Source: Solemya velum gill symbiont
GTDB taxonomy: Bacteria; Pseudomonadota; Gammaproteobacteria; Chromatiales; Chromatiaceae
DNA length: 64,000 bases
Direction: 5' to 3'
Assembly: GCF_000787395.1 (NCBI RefSeq)
Contig: NZ_JRAA01000002.1
Location: forward strand, 496,001 to 560,000
The position numbers and the translations under genes are program-made. The notes beneath the pieces are model-generated. The model did no database searches. It had not been told where the DNA came from and was given only the letters and a program-made list of their open reading frames with translations. Shown here in pieces: positions 51,503 through 61,994 of this stretch. Each line of letters opens with the position of its first letter. The first letter of the stretch is position 1.

Positions 51503-53299
51503 TTATTCAGAACGCTCTTTGCTGTTCTGTTCCTGCTGTTCAGGCTGCTCCTGTGCTTCCTGCGGCTCTTCATCATGCCCTTCCTGAGGCACTTCCTGCT
51601 GCAATTCTTGATCACTCTCCGGCTCCGACTGCAAAATAATCATCTCGCACACGCGCATGAACAGCTTGTGGATATGACGGTAGTGTTCAATCGCATTGGA
51701 TTCAATTTTGTAAACAACAAGGTGTTCCGGTGATTCCTGTGTAAGACGGCTATATAGATGCGAACGGGCACGCTCTACAAGCCCAGCAAAATGCGCCTTC
51801 GAATCAAGTATCTCCTGCGCCTTGTCACGATCATTATTCCCTATCGCCTCCAGTGCAGCTTGGCCGACCAGATAAGTCTCTTTATAGATCGCCTTGATCA
51901 ACTCTTCCGTGCCCTCGCTGAACACCAGTTTGTAATCAAGTCGCTTGTAGCTGTCAGAGACAATTCCCTTCTCTACTGTATCAGCAATATTTTCAATGTG
52001 ATTTGCCAGGGTGACATACTGGTAGAGACGTTGCGGCAACGGATCTACGAGATCGCCCGATGAAAGATCGTGCAGATAGACAATGATCGCACTGTGCAGA
52101 ATATCGATCTCCTCGTCGCGCTGTTGAAGCGAGTGAATTCGTTCACGTGTACCAACGGTCAGGATCGGCATACTGTCCCTCAGCATGGAGAGCGCATGTT
52201 TACCCATGCGGGTGATCTCAAGACGCACACGATCAAGCGCCAGCGCAGGCTGGTCAAGGTAGTAGTCGTCGATATATTTCGGCTCAATAATCTTTTCCTC
52301 GATCACCGGTTTTGACGGAACAATACGCAGCACGATGGCAGACAGGGTATTGGTAAAGCCAAGAAAGATCAGAAGATTGAGTACATTGAATACAGTATGT
52401 GCATTGGCAATCTGGCGTGGCGTATCTGCTGCAAGACGGTCGACTCCATCAAGGCCTAACGACACGGGCGAAACATATCTCACCACTTCCGCCAACCAGG
52501 GGATAAAGGCAATGAACAACAAAACTCCCAGTACGTTAAACAGAATATGGGCGACTGCTGCCTGCATCGCCTCTCGAGGTTTGCCTATTGCAGAGATATA
52601 GGCTGTCACACAGGTACCAATATTTGAACCCATCACCAGCGCAATCCCGGCCTCGAGTGTCACAAAACCCTGACTTGCCATGATGATCACGATACCAGTG
52701 GTCGCCGAGGAGCTCTGTATCAAGGCTGTAAAAGCCGCTCCCATGAGGATACCCAACAACGGATTTTCCATTCCTCGCATAAGATCCATGAAGGGTTCCA
52801 GGGACCTCAACGGGTTGGTTGCCTGGCTCATCAGCTCCATACCGAAAAAGAGCATACCCAATCCCATCAGCATGATGCCGATCTGCCTGACACGCTGATT
52901 GGTTGCCAGCACCTCGGTAAAAAAACCGATCGCAATCAGCAGCATGGCTGATTTGGTGATTTTAAAAGCGATAATCTGCGCCGTGATCGTGGTGCCGACA
53001 TTGGCTCCAAGAATGATTCCCATCGACTGGGTAAAATTCATTACACCTGCGGTAATAAAACCGACCACCAGGACTGTAGTAATTGATGATGACTGGATAA
53101 TTGCGGTGACACCCGCACCTGCCAGGGCACCTGTAACCCGGTTGGTAGTCAGCTTTGAGAGGATGTTTTTGACACGATCGCCTGCAACCAGCTTGAGCGC
53201 CTCGGTCATTTTGCGCATGCCATAGAGAAACAGCGCCAGGCCACCGGCCAGGCCGACAATCATTACCCCGAATTCTACGCTTGTGCTGGTCTCTTGCAT
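51503..53299 (-). CDS. nptA: Na/phosphate cotransporter family protein with PhoU-like domain
   Basis: The start at 53299 (MQETSTSVEFGVMIVGLAGG) gives 598 residues; the longer frame to 53377 overlaps pstS. It has two Na/Pi-cotransporter repeats with the QSSS motifs (AIIQSSSITTV, ALIQSSSATTG), a C-terminal PhoU-like helical domain (about 350-560) and a Glu/Gln-rich tail. Members take up phosphate with sodium or export it. It lies 28 bases after pstS in the same operon. Confidence 0.88.
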   Translation of the reverse strand: MQETSTSVEFGVMIVGLAGGLALFLYGMRKMTEALKLVAGDRVKNILSKLTTNRVTGALAGAGVTAIIQSSSITTVLVVGFITAGVMNFTQSMGIILGANVGTTITAQIIAFKITKSAMLLIAIGFFTEVLATNQRVRQIGIMLMGLGMLFFGMELMSQATNPLRSLEPFMDLMRGMENPLLGILMGAAFTALIQSSSATTGIVIIMASQGFVTLEAGIALVMGSNIGTCVTAYISAIGKPREAMQAAVAHILFNVLGVLLFIAFIPWLAEVVRYVSPVSLGLDGVDRLAADTPRQIANAHTVFNVLNLLIFLGFTNTLSAIVLRIVPSKPVIEEKIIEPKYIDDYYLDQPALALDRVRLEITRMGKHALSMLRDSMPILTVGTRERIHSLQQRDEEIDILHSAIIVYLHDLSSGDLVDPLPQRLYQYVTLANHIENIADTVEKGIVSDSYKRLDYKLVFSEGTEELIKAIYKETYLVGQAALEAIGNNDRDKAQEILDSKAHFAGLVERARSHLYSRLTQESPEHLVVYKIESNAIEHYRHIHKLFMRVCEMIILQSEPESDQELQQEVPQEGHDEEPQEAQEQPEQQEQNSKERSE

Positions 53300-53327
53300 A
53301 AATTGAAGTGTGTAGTCTCCCGCCCGG

Positions 53328-54365
53328 TTATATGCCTGGAAGAGCTCTCTCCCTCCATCTTGAACTCTCTTCTGCACTGAGTGGAATCAAGCCCTTATCA
53401 ACCAGGTAACCTTCATCACCCCATGCTGCATCGGAAGTGAATTCAGACAGGAACTCGCTGAGCCCGTTTACGAGTGGATAGTGTTCTCTCTTGATATAGA
53501 GATAGAGCGGTCTCGACAGGGGATAACTGCTGTTCTCGATCATTTCGAATTCAGGGGCAATCGAGTCGATCGATGCCGCATTCAGGAGATCGCCATTACG
53601 CTCCAGAAAGTTGTACCCGAGGATGCCGATTGCACCCGGATCATGAGACAACTTGCGTACGATTCGCGCATCATTCTCGCCCGCATTGATATAGGCGCCA
53701 TCTTCCCTGAAGGTGTAACAGTGTTCATTGTATGCCTCTGAATCCTTTCCTCTCATGTCACGCAGCATGGCGTGATCGGCACAGGCCTGCTCCATCAGTT
53801 TCTCAACCAGGATGTCACGCGTTCCGGAACTGAGAGGTGGGCCGAGTATCTTGATGGGCATTGCGGGCAGTGATTCGCTGATTTCGTTCCAGTTACTGTA
53901 AGGATTACTGACCAGTTCGGCTCTGCCGGAAGGATCAGGTATCTCCCTCGCCAGGGCGAGGTAGAGATCCCTTGAAGAAAAATCGAAAGTCTCTGCATCA
54001 TTTGTGCTCACGAACACAATACCGTCATAGCCGATTTTTACCTGTACGGGATCATCTATCCCATTACTCTCGCACTGCTTGAGCTCTTCTTCATTCAGCT
54101 TTCTTGACGCCATCGCAATATCAGGCGTTTCCAGACCGGCACCATCACAGAAAAAACGGAAACCACCACCGGTCCCCATCGCCTCAACAACGGGTGAGCG
54201 TGCACCTGTCTTGCGTACGAATCGTTCCACTACCGCAGAGACAATCGGAAATGCTGTCGAAGAACCGACAATCATGATGTAGTCACGCTGCTGTACAGCA
54301 GGCGTTGACCCCATGATGCCCGCAGAAAGAAGTAATCCTGTCAGTAGTTGCCAGGGTTTTATCAC
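53328..54365 (-). CDS. pstS: Phosphate-binding protein PstS-like
   Basis: The GTG at 54365 overlaps the stop of the PiT gene by four bases (GTGA) and gives 345 residues with a signal peptide (LLTGLLLSAGIMGSTPA). The core IVGSSTAFPIVSAVVERF and later ILGPPLSSGTRDILVEKLME belong to periplasmic phosphate-binding proteins. No pstCAB genes follow; instead a Na/Pi carrier does. It may deliver phosphate to these carriers or serve as a sensor, which is inference. Confidence 0.87.
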   Translation of the reverse strand: MIKPWQLLTGLLLSAGIMGSTPAVQQRDYIMIVGSSTAFPIVSAVVERFVRKTGARSPVVEAMGTGGGFRFFCDGAGLETPDIAMASRKLNEEELKQCESNGIDDPVQVKIGYDGIVFVSTNDAETFDFSSRDLYLALAREIPDPSGRAELVSNPYSNWNEISESLPAMPIKILGPPLSSGTRDILVEKLMEQACADHAMLRDMRGKDSEAYNEHCYTFREDGAYINAGENDARIVRKLSHDPGAIGILGYNFLERNGDLLNAASIDSIAPEFEMIENSSYPLSRPLYLYIKREHYPLVNGLSEFLSEFTSDAAWGDEGYLVDKGLIPLSAEESSRWRERALPGI

Positions 54366-55927
54366 AACATCAGGCCCCTGATCATGAAGAAGAGCATGGC
54401 TGCGAGAATGCCTGATACAGGCACGGTAATCACCCATGCTGCAACAATCTTCATCAATGCAGAACGTTTGACAAGCTCGGTTTTGTAAACTTTCTTTAGT
54501 CCCTTGCGCTCCTTCTTGCTCAGATCAGCAGATGCTGAATGCTCTTTCAACTGCTGCAGCATCTCGGCTTTTCTTCTGATCGTTGCCTTCTGGAATCTCA
54601 ACAGGAAGGCCTCGACCTCGGCTTCGTCCCTGCCGTGATGATGATCCTTGATCTCTTCGACCATTTTCAAATAGGTATGCTTGAGGAACTCTCGCAGAAA
54701 TCCAACTCCGAAAACTGCACCAACCGCGATATGCGTTGATGAAACAGGCAAACCCAACTGGGAGGCGATAATGACAGTTATTGCAGCGGCCATGGCGATA
54801 CAGAAGGCGCGCATCTGGTCGAGCTCAGTTATCTCGCTACCGACAGTCTTGATCAGCTTGGGACCATAGAGAGCAAGGCCGATCGCGATACCAATTGCAC
54901 CAACCATCATGACCCAAATTGGAATCTCCGCCTTCTTGGCGATTCCGCCATGCAGGATTGCATCATTAATAGCAGCTAGAGGGCCAACAGCATTAGCCAC
55001 GTCATTCGCACCATGCGCAAAGCTGAGCAGTGCTGCTGCAAAAATCAGCGGTACGGTAAAGAGACGATTGATGCTCCCTTTCTCATTCGCCATCTTGTTT
55101 GCCGCTTTTGCGATCATCGGTCTGATGATGAGGAAAATAACAACTGCAACAGCGAGTCCAATCAGCAGAGCCATAGGAAAATCGACTTTCCAGAGTTTTT
55201 TCAGCCCCTTGAGTACCAGGTAAGTAGAGAAGGCCCATGCCATTACACTGACGAGTAGTGGTACCATTCGTTTCCCAGCAGTAATCATATCCTCCTGGTA
55301 GGTGATGCTGCGCTTGATCAGGTAGAGAAAGCTGGCTGCGATCATGCCGCCAAGAACCGGTGAAATCACCCAACTGGCTGCAATCTGTCCCATCTTTCCC
55401 CAGTCGGCAATACCAAGCCCACCGGCAGCAATTCCTGCTCCGAGTACACCACCAACGATGGAGTGTGTCGTCGATACTGGTGCACCGAGTGCCGTAGCAA
55501 TATTCAGCCATATTGCACCTGCCAGAAGTGCCGCCATCATCAGCCAGATGAAGGTATCACTGTCTGCAATCATGGCTGGATCAATGATCCCTTTCTTGAT
55601 CGTACTGACCACGTCACCGCCTGCAATCAATGCACCGGAAGCTTCAAAGATGGCCGCGATGAGTATCGCACCGGCAAGTGTCAGCGCCTTTGAACCAACT
55701 GCAGGCCCGACATTATTGGCAACATCATTGGCACCGATATTCATCGCCATGTAGCCACCAATCATGGCTGCAGCAACAAGCATGTATCCGCCATCCAGAC
55801 CTTGCAGGCTGAAGCCTGAAAACAGCATGATTCCGACGATAAAAAGAAGGGCAACACCCAACCTGAAAAGCTCCGGACGCCCGAAACGGGTCGCCTTCTC
55901 AATTTGAGATAAATTCTGTAATTCCAT
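54362..55927 (-). CDS. pitA: Inorganic phosphate transporter, PiT family
   Basis: The 521-residue inner-membrane protein has two copies of the PiT signature (NIGANDVANNVGPAVGSKAL and FAHGANDVANAVGPLAAIND) with long internal cytoplasmic loop and about ten to twelve helices. PiT proteins carry metal-phosphate with protons or sodium. It is the first gene of a three-gene phosphate operon. The region before it has a Pho-box-like sequence. Confidence 0.93.
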   Translation of the reverse strand: MELQNLSQIEKATRFGRPELFRLGVALLFIVGIMLFSGFSLQGLDGGYMLVAAAMIGGYMAMNIGANDVANNVGPAVGSKALTLAGAILIAAIFEASGALIAGGDVVSTIKKGIIDPAMIADSDTFIWLMMAALLAGAIWLNIATALGAPVSTTHSIVGGVLGAGIAAGGLGIADWGKMGQIAASWVISPVLGGMIAASFLYLIKRSITYQEDMITAGKRMVPLLVSVMAWAFSTYLVLKGLKKLWKVDFPMALLIGLAVAVVIFLIIRPMIAKAANKMANEKGSINRLFTVPLIFAAALLSFAHGANDVANAVGPLAAINDAILHGGIAKKAEIPIWVMMVGAIGIAIGLALYGPKLIKTVGSEITELDQMRAFCIAMAAAITVIIASQLGLPVSSTHIAVGAVFGVGFLREFLKHTYLKMVEEIKDHHHGRDEAEVEAFLLRFQKATIRRKAEMLQQLKEHSASADLSKKERKGLKKVYKTELVKRSALMKIVAAWVITVPVSGILAAMLFFMIRGLML

Positions 55928-55982
55928 GGTCGATCCTTAAGGGGGTGAAATTTGGATTGCGAACATTATAATTTTAACAAAT

Positions 55983-56000
55983 CCGTCACAATTCTGTCAC
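55983..56000 (+). promoter_or_regulatory. Pho-box-like sequence before the phosphate operon
   Basis: CCGTCAC-AATT-CTGTCAC has two seven-base direct repeats with a four-base spacer, as in the PhoB consensus (CTGTCAT twice). It is 56 bases before pitA. The repeats read on the strand opposite to the transcribed direction, which is unusual, so binding is plausible but the orientation needs explanation. Confidence 0.55.
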
Positions 56001-56095
56001 ATAAATCATGGTTATCATCAAATCAGGCAGGCATCTACGGAATGGCCTCTTGGAGTAGAAAAACAGGGTCCGAAAATCTTGCAGTGACTCCCTCT

Positions 56096-56581
56096 TTATG
56101 CCCCTGTTCGCTCAAAACGACCAAGCTTACGATTCTTTTCTACCTTGTCCCATTCAAACACCTCGCCATTGATAGCAATGTAAACGCCGTAAGGCAGTAA
56201 TTGCACAGCAGCAACGGCACAACCGAGGTTAAAAAGTGCATCCGAACTGCCCACGCGATGAGGAATCATTGAACCGGTCAGAACAATGGTCTTTGCCAGC
56301 TCCAGGGAAGCAAGATCCGCTGCGGTCCGGGTCATGGTGTCGGTGCCGTGAGTTATGATCAGCTGCTCTTCTTGTGCCCGGCGACAGGCGTCTGAAACCA
56401 CTTGGCGGTCTGCATCAGTAAAATCGAGACTGTCTTTCTGCATCAGGATCTCGACGGTGGTTTCTGCCGTACACCGCCCCTGCTTCAGCATTTCCTCGAT
56501 AATCGAATCCTTGAACCAGAGTTTACCATCAGCTTCGAGATAGACCTTATCGATAGTCCCGCCGGTCAAAAGTATGCGCAT
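56096..56581 (-). CDS. Short asparaginase-domain protein
   Basis: The 161-residue protein has the two threonine-containing motifs of L-asparaginases (LLTGGTIDKVY at the N-terminus and ITHGTDTMTRTA at about 76) and SMIPHRVGSSDALFNLG, but is only half the size of AnsA/AnsB since the C-terminal domain is missing. Such one-domain proteins are widespread in Proteobacteria, so it is likely a natural form and not a truncation. Activity is unknown. Confidence 0.82.
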   Translation of the reverse strand: MRILLTGGTIDKVYLEADGKLWFKDSIIEEMLKQGRCTAETTVEILMQKDSLDFTDADRQVVSDACRRAQEEQLIITHGTDTMTRTAADLASLELAKTIVLTGSMIPHRVGSSDALFNLGCAVAAVQLLPYGVYIAINGEVFEWDKVEKNRKLGRFERTGA

Positions 56582-56704
56582 CTGCAGTTTTTCCTTTCAA
56601 TTCACAGGCCAATAATAGGAAGAACCGCACTGTAAGTCGAGAGAGCCCTTCCGCTACCGGCCACATACCGATAAAATAGATTCTTTTCGCCAACGATAAA
56701 TTCC

Positions 56705-58423
56705 ATGCGCACATCACAATTTCCTCTCAATACTGTCAAGGAAACACCGTCCGATGCGGAGATTCCAAGCCATCAGCTGATGCTGCGCGCAGGTATGATC
56801 CGTAAACTTGCCGCCGGTCTCTACAGCTGGCTGCCGCTGGGACTGCGTGTTTTGCGCAAAGTCGAGGCTATCGTACGCGACGAGATGAATAAATCAGGCG
56901 CGCTCGAACTGATGATGCCCGCAGTACAGCCTGCAGAGCTGTGGCAGGAATCAGGGCGTTGGGAACAGTACGGCCCCGAACTGCTGCGTTTTCACGACCG
57001 CCACAACCGCGAGTTCTGTTTCGGACCGACACACGAGGAGATCATTACCGATATTGCGCGCAATGAACTGCGCAGCTATCGGCAGCTTCCGGTCAATTAC
57101 TACCAGGTACAGACCAAGTTCCGTGATGAGACCCGGCCACGTTTCGGTGTAATGCGCTCTCGCGAATTCATCATGAAAGACTCCTACTCCTTCCATCTCG
57201 ATCAGGAGTCGCTGCAGAAAACCTACGATGACATGTACCAGGCCTACAGCAATATCTTCAGCCGCTGTGGCCTCGAATTCCGGCCAGTGCATGCAGATAC
57301 AGGTTCAATTGGCGGTAGTGCATCGCATGAATTCCACGTGCTGGCGGATTCAGGTGAGGATGCCATCGCCTTCTCGACAAAAAGTAGTTATGCGGCAAAC
57401 GTGGAGCTGGCTGAGGCAATTCCGGTAACAGATGCAACTGCTGCGGCAAGCGAAGAACTGCGCCTGGTTGACACGCCGGACGCAAAAACTATTGACGAAC
57501 TTGTCGAGCAGTTTGACCAGCCGATTGAGCGCACCGTCAAGACCCTCATCGTTGAAGCATCCGAAGAGAATGAAGCAGACCTGGTCGCACTGATCGTGCG
57601 TGGCGATCACAGTCTCAACGAGATCAAGGCAGAAAAGCTGCCCGGCATCGCCTCTCCTCTCTGTTTTGCAACTGAAGAACAGATTCGAAATGCTATCGGT
57701 GCAGGCACCGGCTCACTTGGCCCGTTGAACCTACCAATCCCCTGTGTCGTTGACCGTAGCGTTGCTCACTGCAGCGATTTCAGCGCCGGCGCCAACCAGG
57801 ATGGCAAACACTATTTCGGCATCAATTGGGAAAGAGACATGCCACTGCCACAGGTTGCCGATATACGTAATGTTGTGGAGGGCGATCCAAGCCCTGATGG
57901 CGAAGGCACTCTGACAATCGCACGCGGTATCGAAGTTGGACATATCTTCCAACTCGGCACCAAGTACTCTGAGGCACTCAAGGCACAGGTGCTGGATGAA
58001 AACGGCAAGGCCGCAACCATGACCATGGGCTGTTATGGTATTGGTGTGACACGCGTAGTCGGTGCAGCAATTGAACAGCACCACGATGACAAGGGCATCA
58101 CCTGGCCAACTGCTATCGCACCTTTCCAGCTGGCGATAGTACCAATGAATCTGAAAAAATCGGAGATGGTTCGCGAGGCTGCCGAACAACTCTACACACA
58201 GTTGACTGATGCCGGAATCGAGGTATTGTTCGATGACCGTGACATGCGCCCCGGCGTCATGTTTGCAGATATGGAACTGATCGGAATACCGCATCGCATC
58301 GTCATCGGCGAACGCTCACTCAAGGAAGGCATGATTGAATACCGTGACCGCCGTGAAAGCGATAACGAGATGATTCCTCGCGATGAACTCGTTTCTTTCC
58401 TGCAACAGAAACTCAATAACTGA
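56705..58423 (+). CDS. proS: Prolyl-tRNA synthetase
   Basis: The 572-residue class II enzyme charges tRNA-Pro. Motif 2 ([21 protein letters not shown]) and motif 3 ([11 protein letters not shown]) are intact, and an editing domain lies between them (about 230-390), giving the bacterial length. The fabA gene follows after 23 bases, so they are probably cotranscribed. Confidence 0.97.
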   Translation: MRTSQFPLNTVKETPSDAEIPSHQLMLRAGMIRKLAAGLYSWLPLGLRVLRKVEAIVRDEMNKSGALELMMPAVQPAELWQESGRWEQYGPELLRFHDRHNREFCFGPTHEEIITDIARNELRSYRQLPVNYYQVQTKFRDETRPRFGVMRSREFIMKDSYSFHLDQESLQKTYDDMYQAYSNIFSRCGLEFRPVHADTGSIGGSASHEFHVLADSGEDAIAFSTKSSYAANVELAEAIPVTDATAAASEELRLVDTPDAKTIDELVEQFDQPIERTVKTLIVEASEENEADLVALIVRGDHSLNEIKAEKLPGIASPLCFATEEQIRNAIGAGTGSLGPLNLPIPCVVDRSVAHCSDFSAGANQDGKHYFGINWERDMPLPQVADIRNVVEGDPSPDGEGTLTIARGIEVGHIFQLGTKYSEALKAQVLDENGKAATMTMGCYGIGVTRVVGAAIEQHHDDKGITWPTAIAPFQLAIVPMNLKKSEMVREAAEQLYTQLTDAGIEVLFDDRDMRPGVMFADMELIGIPHRIVIGERSLKEGMIEYRDRRESDNEMIPRDELVSFLQQKLNN

Positions 58424-58446
58424 AACTGAACAACCAAGGAACACTG

Positions 58447-58962
58447 ATGAAACAAGCTTCCAGCTATGAAAAAGAAGAACTGCTGAAATGTGGTTACGGC
58501 GAACTTTTTGGTGATGGCAACGCGCGCCTGCCAGTCGGCAATATGCTGATGATGGATCGTATCGTCAAGATCAGTGACTCCGGCGGCACCTATGGTAAAG
58601 GAGAAATCATTGCCGAACTTGATGTTGACCCTGAACAGTGGTTCTTTGCCTGTCACTTCCCGAGCGATCCGGTTATGCCCGGCTGCCTCGGACTGGATGC
58701 CATGTGGCAGCTGGTGGGATTCTTCCTCGGCTGGAGTGGACACCCGGGTCGCGGACGTGCGCTTGGTGTCGGTGAAGTGAAATTTACCGGCCAGGTTCTG
58801 CCAACTGCCAAGAAAGTCACCTACCGTATCAATGTCAGGCGTGTTCTCGCGCAGAAGCTTGTACTTGGTATTGCAGATGGCTCGATGGAAGTTGATGGGC
58901 GAGAGATATACACTGCAAAGAACCTGCGCGTGGGCCTCTTCACATCGACCGAGAACTTTTGA
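58447..58962 (+). CDS. fabA: 3-hydroxydecanoyl-ACP dehydratase/isomerase
   Basis: The 171-residue protein has the active-site His in [14 protein letters not shown] and the catalytic Asp in [15 protein letters not shown]. FabA introduces the double bond for unsaturated fatty acids at the C10 stage. The usual partner fabB is not next to it in this window. AAGGA lies before the ATG. A terminator follows. Confidence 0.96.
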   Translation: MKQASSYEKEELLKCGYGELFGDGNARLPVGNMLMMDRIVKISDSGGTYGKGEIIAELDVDPEQWFFACHFPSDPVMPGCLGLDAMWQLVGFFLGWSGHPGRGRALGVGEVKFTGQVLPTAKKVTYRINVRRVLAQKLVLGIADGSMEVDGREIYTAKNLRVGLFTSTENF

Positions 58963-59006
58963 ACCAAGCCGGCACCTGCCGGATCGGACAAATTGCACAC
59001 AATAAG

Positions 59007-59032
59007 AAAGCCCGCATCTGCGGGCTTTTTTT
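59007..59032. terminator. Terminator after fabA
   Basis: AAAGCCCGCA-TC-TGCGGGCTTTTTTT is a strong stem with T-run; it also serves the converging gene at 59056. Confidence 0.93.
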
Positions 59033-59055
59033 ATTAACTAGCGAGACTGATCAGA

Positions 59056-59361
59056 TCAGTCGAGGTAACTCCAGTTACCCGCTGTCATCTGCTGCATGCC
59101 TTGCTCGTAGGCCATCTCGCCTTCGAATTTTGCCTTGCCAGCAGTTTTCACGGCCTTATCAAAATCACCCTTCTCAACAGCCGCCTTGGCCTTTTTGATC
59201 ATCTTGGCTGTATCGCGCCATGCAATACCTTTCTTGTTAGCCTTGTCATAGGCAGCCTGGGCTTCAGCAATCGCAGCATCAGCTGCAGCCTTGTCTGCTG
59301 CAAATGCAGCCCCTGACAGGGCAACGGAAATTACTAAAGCGCTTGCAATAGTCTTGAGCAT
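59056..59361 (-). CDS. SoxXA-binding-protein-like (SoxK) small exported protein
   Basis: The 101-residue protein has a signal peptide (MLKTIASALVISVALSGAAF) and a helical, Ala/Lys-rich core with GIAWRDTAKMIKKAKAA and FDKAVKTAGKAKFEGEMAYE, the pattern of SoxXA-binding (SoxK) proteins that stimulate the SoxXA cytochrome in thiosulfate oxidation. No other sox genes are in the window. It converges on fabA. Confidence 0.75.
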   Translation of the reverse strand: MLKTIASALVISVALSGAAFAADKAAADAAIAEAQAAYDKANKKGIAWRDTAKMIKKAKAAVEKGDFDKAVKTAGKAKFEGEMAYEQGMQQMTAGNWSYLD

Positions 59362-59696
59362 AATTCTCCACTCCTCGATGTGTGTTTTTCTATTTCTAAC
59401 TGGCCAATTGGGATACCGGCCTCTTCTTATGGTCTGGTGAAAGTTAACACGAATTCAGCAGGATGCCAACTCTGCCTGAGACGTATCTGCAAATTTGCCT
59501 GACAACAGGCAAAAATAGAGGAAATAACCCTATTTTTCATACCCTTTAATTTACAAATACACTGCACATTAGGGAAAATACGTAGATAAGACCAATATAA
59601 GCGATTTTGAGCGAATTAACTGGACATTTAGCCTCTAATTAGCGACACTTGCTTAAATCTGATTATACCCCGATGGAGCTGTCAGGAACAAAAAAT
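59362..59696. other. Intergenic region with divergent promoters and a palindrome
   Basis: The 335 bases between the SoxK-like gene and aroQ hold no gene. TTTGCCTG-ACAA-CAGGCAAA (59494-59513) is a perfect 8-bp inverted repeat that could be an operator. The rest is AT-rich. Confidence 0.5.
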
Positions 59697-60137
59697 ATGG
59701 CAAAAATCCTGGTTCTAAATGGCCCAAATCTCAATCTGCTGGGAAAGCGCGAGCCCGACATATATGGCTCTGAAACACTGGCAGATATTGAAAAGCGCCT
59801 GACGGATCTTGCCAGAGAATCAGCCGACCAGGTCGATTTCTTGCAGTCAAATTCCGAGGTCGAGTTACTGCAACGTGTGCATGAAGCGCGTGAAGACAGT
59901 ACTGATTTCATTATTATCAACCCCGGCGCATTCACGCATACCAGTATCGCCTTGCGTGACGCGTTGCTTGGGGTAGACATCCCTTTCATCGAGATACATC
60001 TTTCCAACGTGCACAGCCGCGAGGCATTCCGCCAGCAATCCTATCTTTCAGATATTGCTGTCGGTGTCATTACCGGGCTTGGCAGCCAGGGCTACGAGTT
60101 AGCACTGGCTGCAGCACAAAAACGCATTAACCCCTGA
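59697..60137 (+). CDS. aroQ: 3-dehydroquinate dehydratase, type II
   Basis: The ATG at 59697 ([20 protein letters not shown]) is preferred over a longer frame from 59649; it has an AGGA ribosome binding site and gives the usual 146 residues. Catalytic Tyr (DIYG) and His in [15 protein letters not shown] are present. The enzyme makes 3-dehydroshikimate in the shikimate pathway. The gene order aroQ-accB-accC-prmA is standard in Gammaproteobacteria. Confidence 0.96.
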   Translation: MAKILVLNGPNLNLLGKREPDIYGSETLADIEKRLTDLARESADQVDFLQSNSEVELLQRVHEAREDSTDFIIINPGAFTHTSIALRDALLGVDIPFIEIHLSNVHSREAFRQQSYLSDIAVGVITGLGSQGYELALAAAQKRINP

Positions 60138-60161
60138 ATTTAAAGTTTTCCGAGAGTCATA

Positions 60162-60617
60162 ATGGATATTCGCAAAGTAAAAAAATTAATCGAACTGCTC
60201 GAGGAGTCGGACGTTGCAGAGATCGAGATTCATGAAGGTGAAGAATCGGTTCGCATCAGCAGGTCCAGCTCGATACCGGCACCCATGCCACAGCAGGTAA
60301 TGGCAGCCATGCCCCAGGCGATGCCCGCTGCTGCACCTGCAGCACCGGCAGAAGCTCCTGCTGCGGCAGCTGAAGAGCCAGCAGGCCACATCATCAAGTC
60401 GCCAATGGTTGGCACTTTTTACCGCTCATCATCACCGACAGCAGCTGCTTTTGTTGAAGAGGGCCAGAGCGTCTCGGCCGGCGATACCCTGTGTATCATT
60501 GAGGCGATGAAAATCCTCAACCAGATTGAATCCGACAAGACTGGCGTTGTTAAAAAGGTACTTGTCGACAATGGTCAGCCGGTTGAATACAACGAACCGC
60601 TGTTTATCATCGAATAA
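60162..60617 (+). CDS. accB: Biotin carboxyl carrier protein of acetyl-CoA carboxylase
   Basis: The 151-residue protein has an N-terminal helical region, a flexible Ala/Pro linker (about 45-75) and the biotinyl domain with the biotinylated lysine in [10 protein letters not shown]. It is the carrier subunit of acetyl-CoA carboxylase. It lies 24 bases after aroQ and 12 bases before accC. Confidence 0.97.
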   Translation: MDIRKVKKLIELLEESDVAEIEIHEGEESVRISRSSSIPAPMPQQVMAAMPQAMPAAAPAAPAEAPAAAAEEPAGHIIKSPMVGTFYRSSSPTAAAFVEEGQSVSAGDTLCIIEAMKILNQIESDKTGVVKKVLVDNGQPVEYNEPLFIIE

Positions 60618-60629
60618 GGCCAATATCCC

Positions 60630-61970
60630 ATGATTGAAAAGGTTCTTATCGCAAACCGCGGCGAGATCGCCCTTCGCATCCAGCGCGCCTGTCGTGAACT
60701 GGGCATCAAGACGGTTGCCGTACATTCTGAAGCCGACCGCGATCTCAAGCATGTACGCCTCGCCGATGAGTCCGTCTGTATAGGACCGGCCTCATCCACC
60801 GACAGCTACCTGCAGATTCCAAATATCATCAGTGCTGCTGAAGTAACAGATGCTGTTGCCATCCATCCCGGCTACGGTTTTCTCTCCGAGAATGCTGACT
60901 TTGCAGAAAGGGTTGAAGACTCGGGCTTCGTATTCATTGGTCCAAAATCTGACACCATCCGCATGATGGGTGACAAGATCACTGCCATCGAGGCGATGAA
61001 GGAGGCCGGCGTTCCCTGCGTTCCCGGTTCCGACGGCCCACTGACTAAGGACGACGAGCGTACCATCAAGATGGCGCGTGAAATCGGTTATCCGGTCATC
61101 ATCAAGGCTGCTGGCGGTGGTGGTGGTCGCGGAATGCGTGTGGTTCACTCCGAGGGCTCACTGCTCAACTCCATTTCTCTGACCAAGACCGAGGCACACA
61201 CGGCCTTTGGCAACGATACCGTCTACATGGAGAAGTTCCTCGAGAATCCCCGCCATGTCGAGTTCCAGGTACTCTCAGATACACACGGCAACGCCATTCA
61301 CCTCGGTGAGCGCGACTGTTCAATGCAGCGCAGACATCAAAAAGTTGTCGAGGAAGCGCCTGCACCTGGCATTACGGACAAACAACGCAAAGAGATTGGT
61401 GAACGCTGCGCTGAGGCCTGCCAGACCATTGGATATCGTGGTGCCGGTACATTCGAATTTCTGTTCGAGAACGACGAATTCTACTTCATCGAGATGAATA
61501 CCCGTGTACAGGTCGAGCATCCGGTAACCGAAATGGTAACCGGTGTGGATATCGTCAAGGAACAGCTGCTGATCGCAAGCGGCGAGAAGCTGTCGTATAA
61601 ACAGAAGCAGATCAAAATGCGTGGTCATGCGGTCGAGTGCCGCATCAACGCCGAGGATGCCAAGACTTTCATGCCCAGCCCTGGCACTATTACCCAGCTG
61701 CATGTTCCAGGCGGCCCAGGTGTACGTGTCGATACGCATATCTACAATGGTTACAAGGTTCCACCCTACTATGATTCAATGATCGGCAAGCTCATTACTC
61801 ATGGTGAAGACCGACAGTCTGCCATTGCTCGTATGCATACGGCACTCGCCGAGATGGTCATCGATGGCATCAAGACCAATATCCCACTGCAGCGGGATAT
61901 TATGCGTGACTCAGCTTTCAAAGAAGGCGGAGCCAACATTCACTATCTTGAAAAGAAACTCGGACTCTGA
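60630..61970 (+). CDS. accC: Biotin carboxylase subunit of acetyl-CoA carboxylase
   Basis: The 446-residue ATP-grasp enzyme has [18 protein letters not shown] at its start, the glycine-rich [14 protein letters not shown] loop and the conserved [18 protein letters not shown]. It carboxylates the biotin on AccB. Length is normal and no breaks are seen. Confidence 0.97.
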   Translation: MIEKVLIANRGEIALRIQRACRELGIKTVAVHSEADRDLKHVRLADESVCIGPASSTDSYLQIPNIISAAEVTDAVAIHPGYGFLSENADFAERVEDSGFVFIGPKSDTIRMMGDKITAIEAMKEAGVPCVPGSDGPLTKDDERTIKMAREIGYPVIIKAAGGGGGRGMRVVHSEGSLLNSISLTKTEAHTAFGNDTVYMEKFLENPRHVEFQVLSDTHGNAIHLGERDCSMQRRHQKVVEEAPAPGITDKQRKEIGERCAEACQTIGYRGAGTFEFLFENDEFYFIEMNTRVQVEHPVTEMVTGVDIVKEQLLIASGEKLSYKQKQIKMRGHAVECRINAEDAKTFMPSPGTITQLHVPGGPGVRVDTHIYNGYKVPPYYDSMIGKLITHGEDRQSAIARMHTALAEMVIDGIKTNIPLQRDIMRDSAFKEGGANIHYLEKKLGL

Positions 61971-61994
61971 CGGTCACCGGGCAAGTCACAGAAA

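Noticed and set aside
58192-58998. 268-residue frame on the minus strand across proS and fabA
   Set aside because: It is the antisense shadow of two well-conserved genes and has no family motif.
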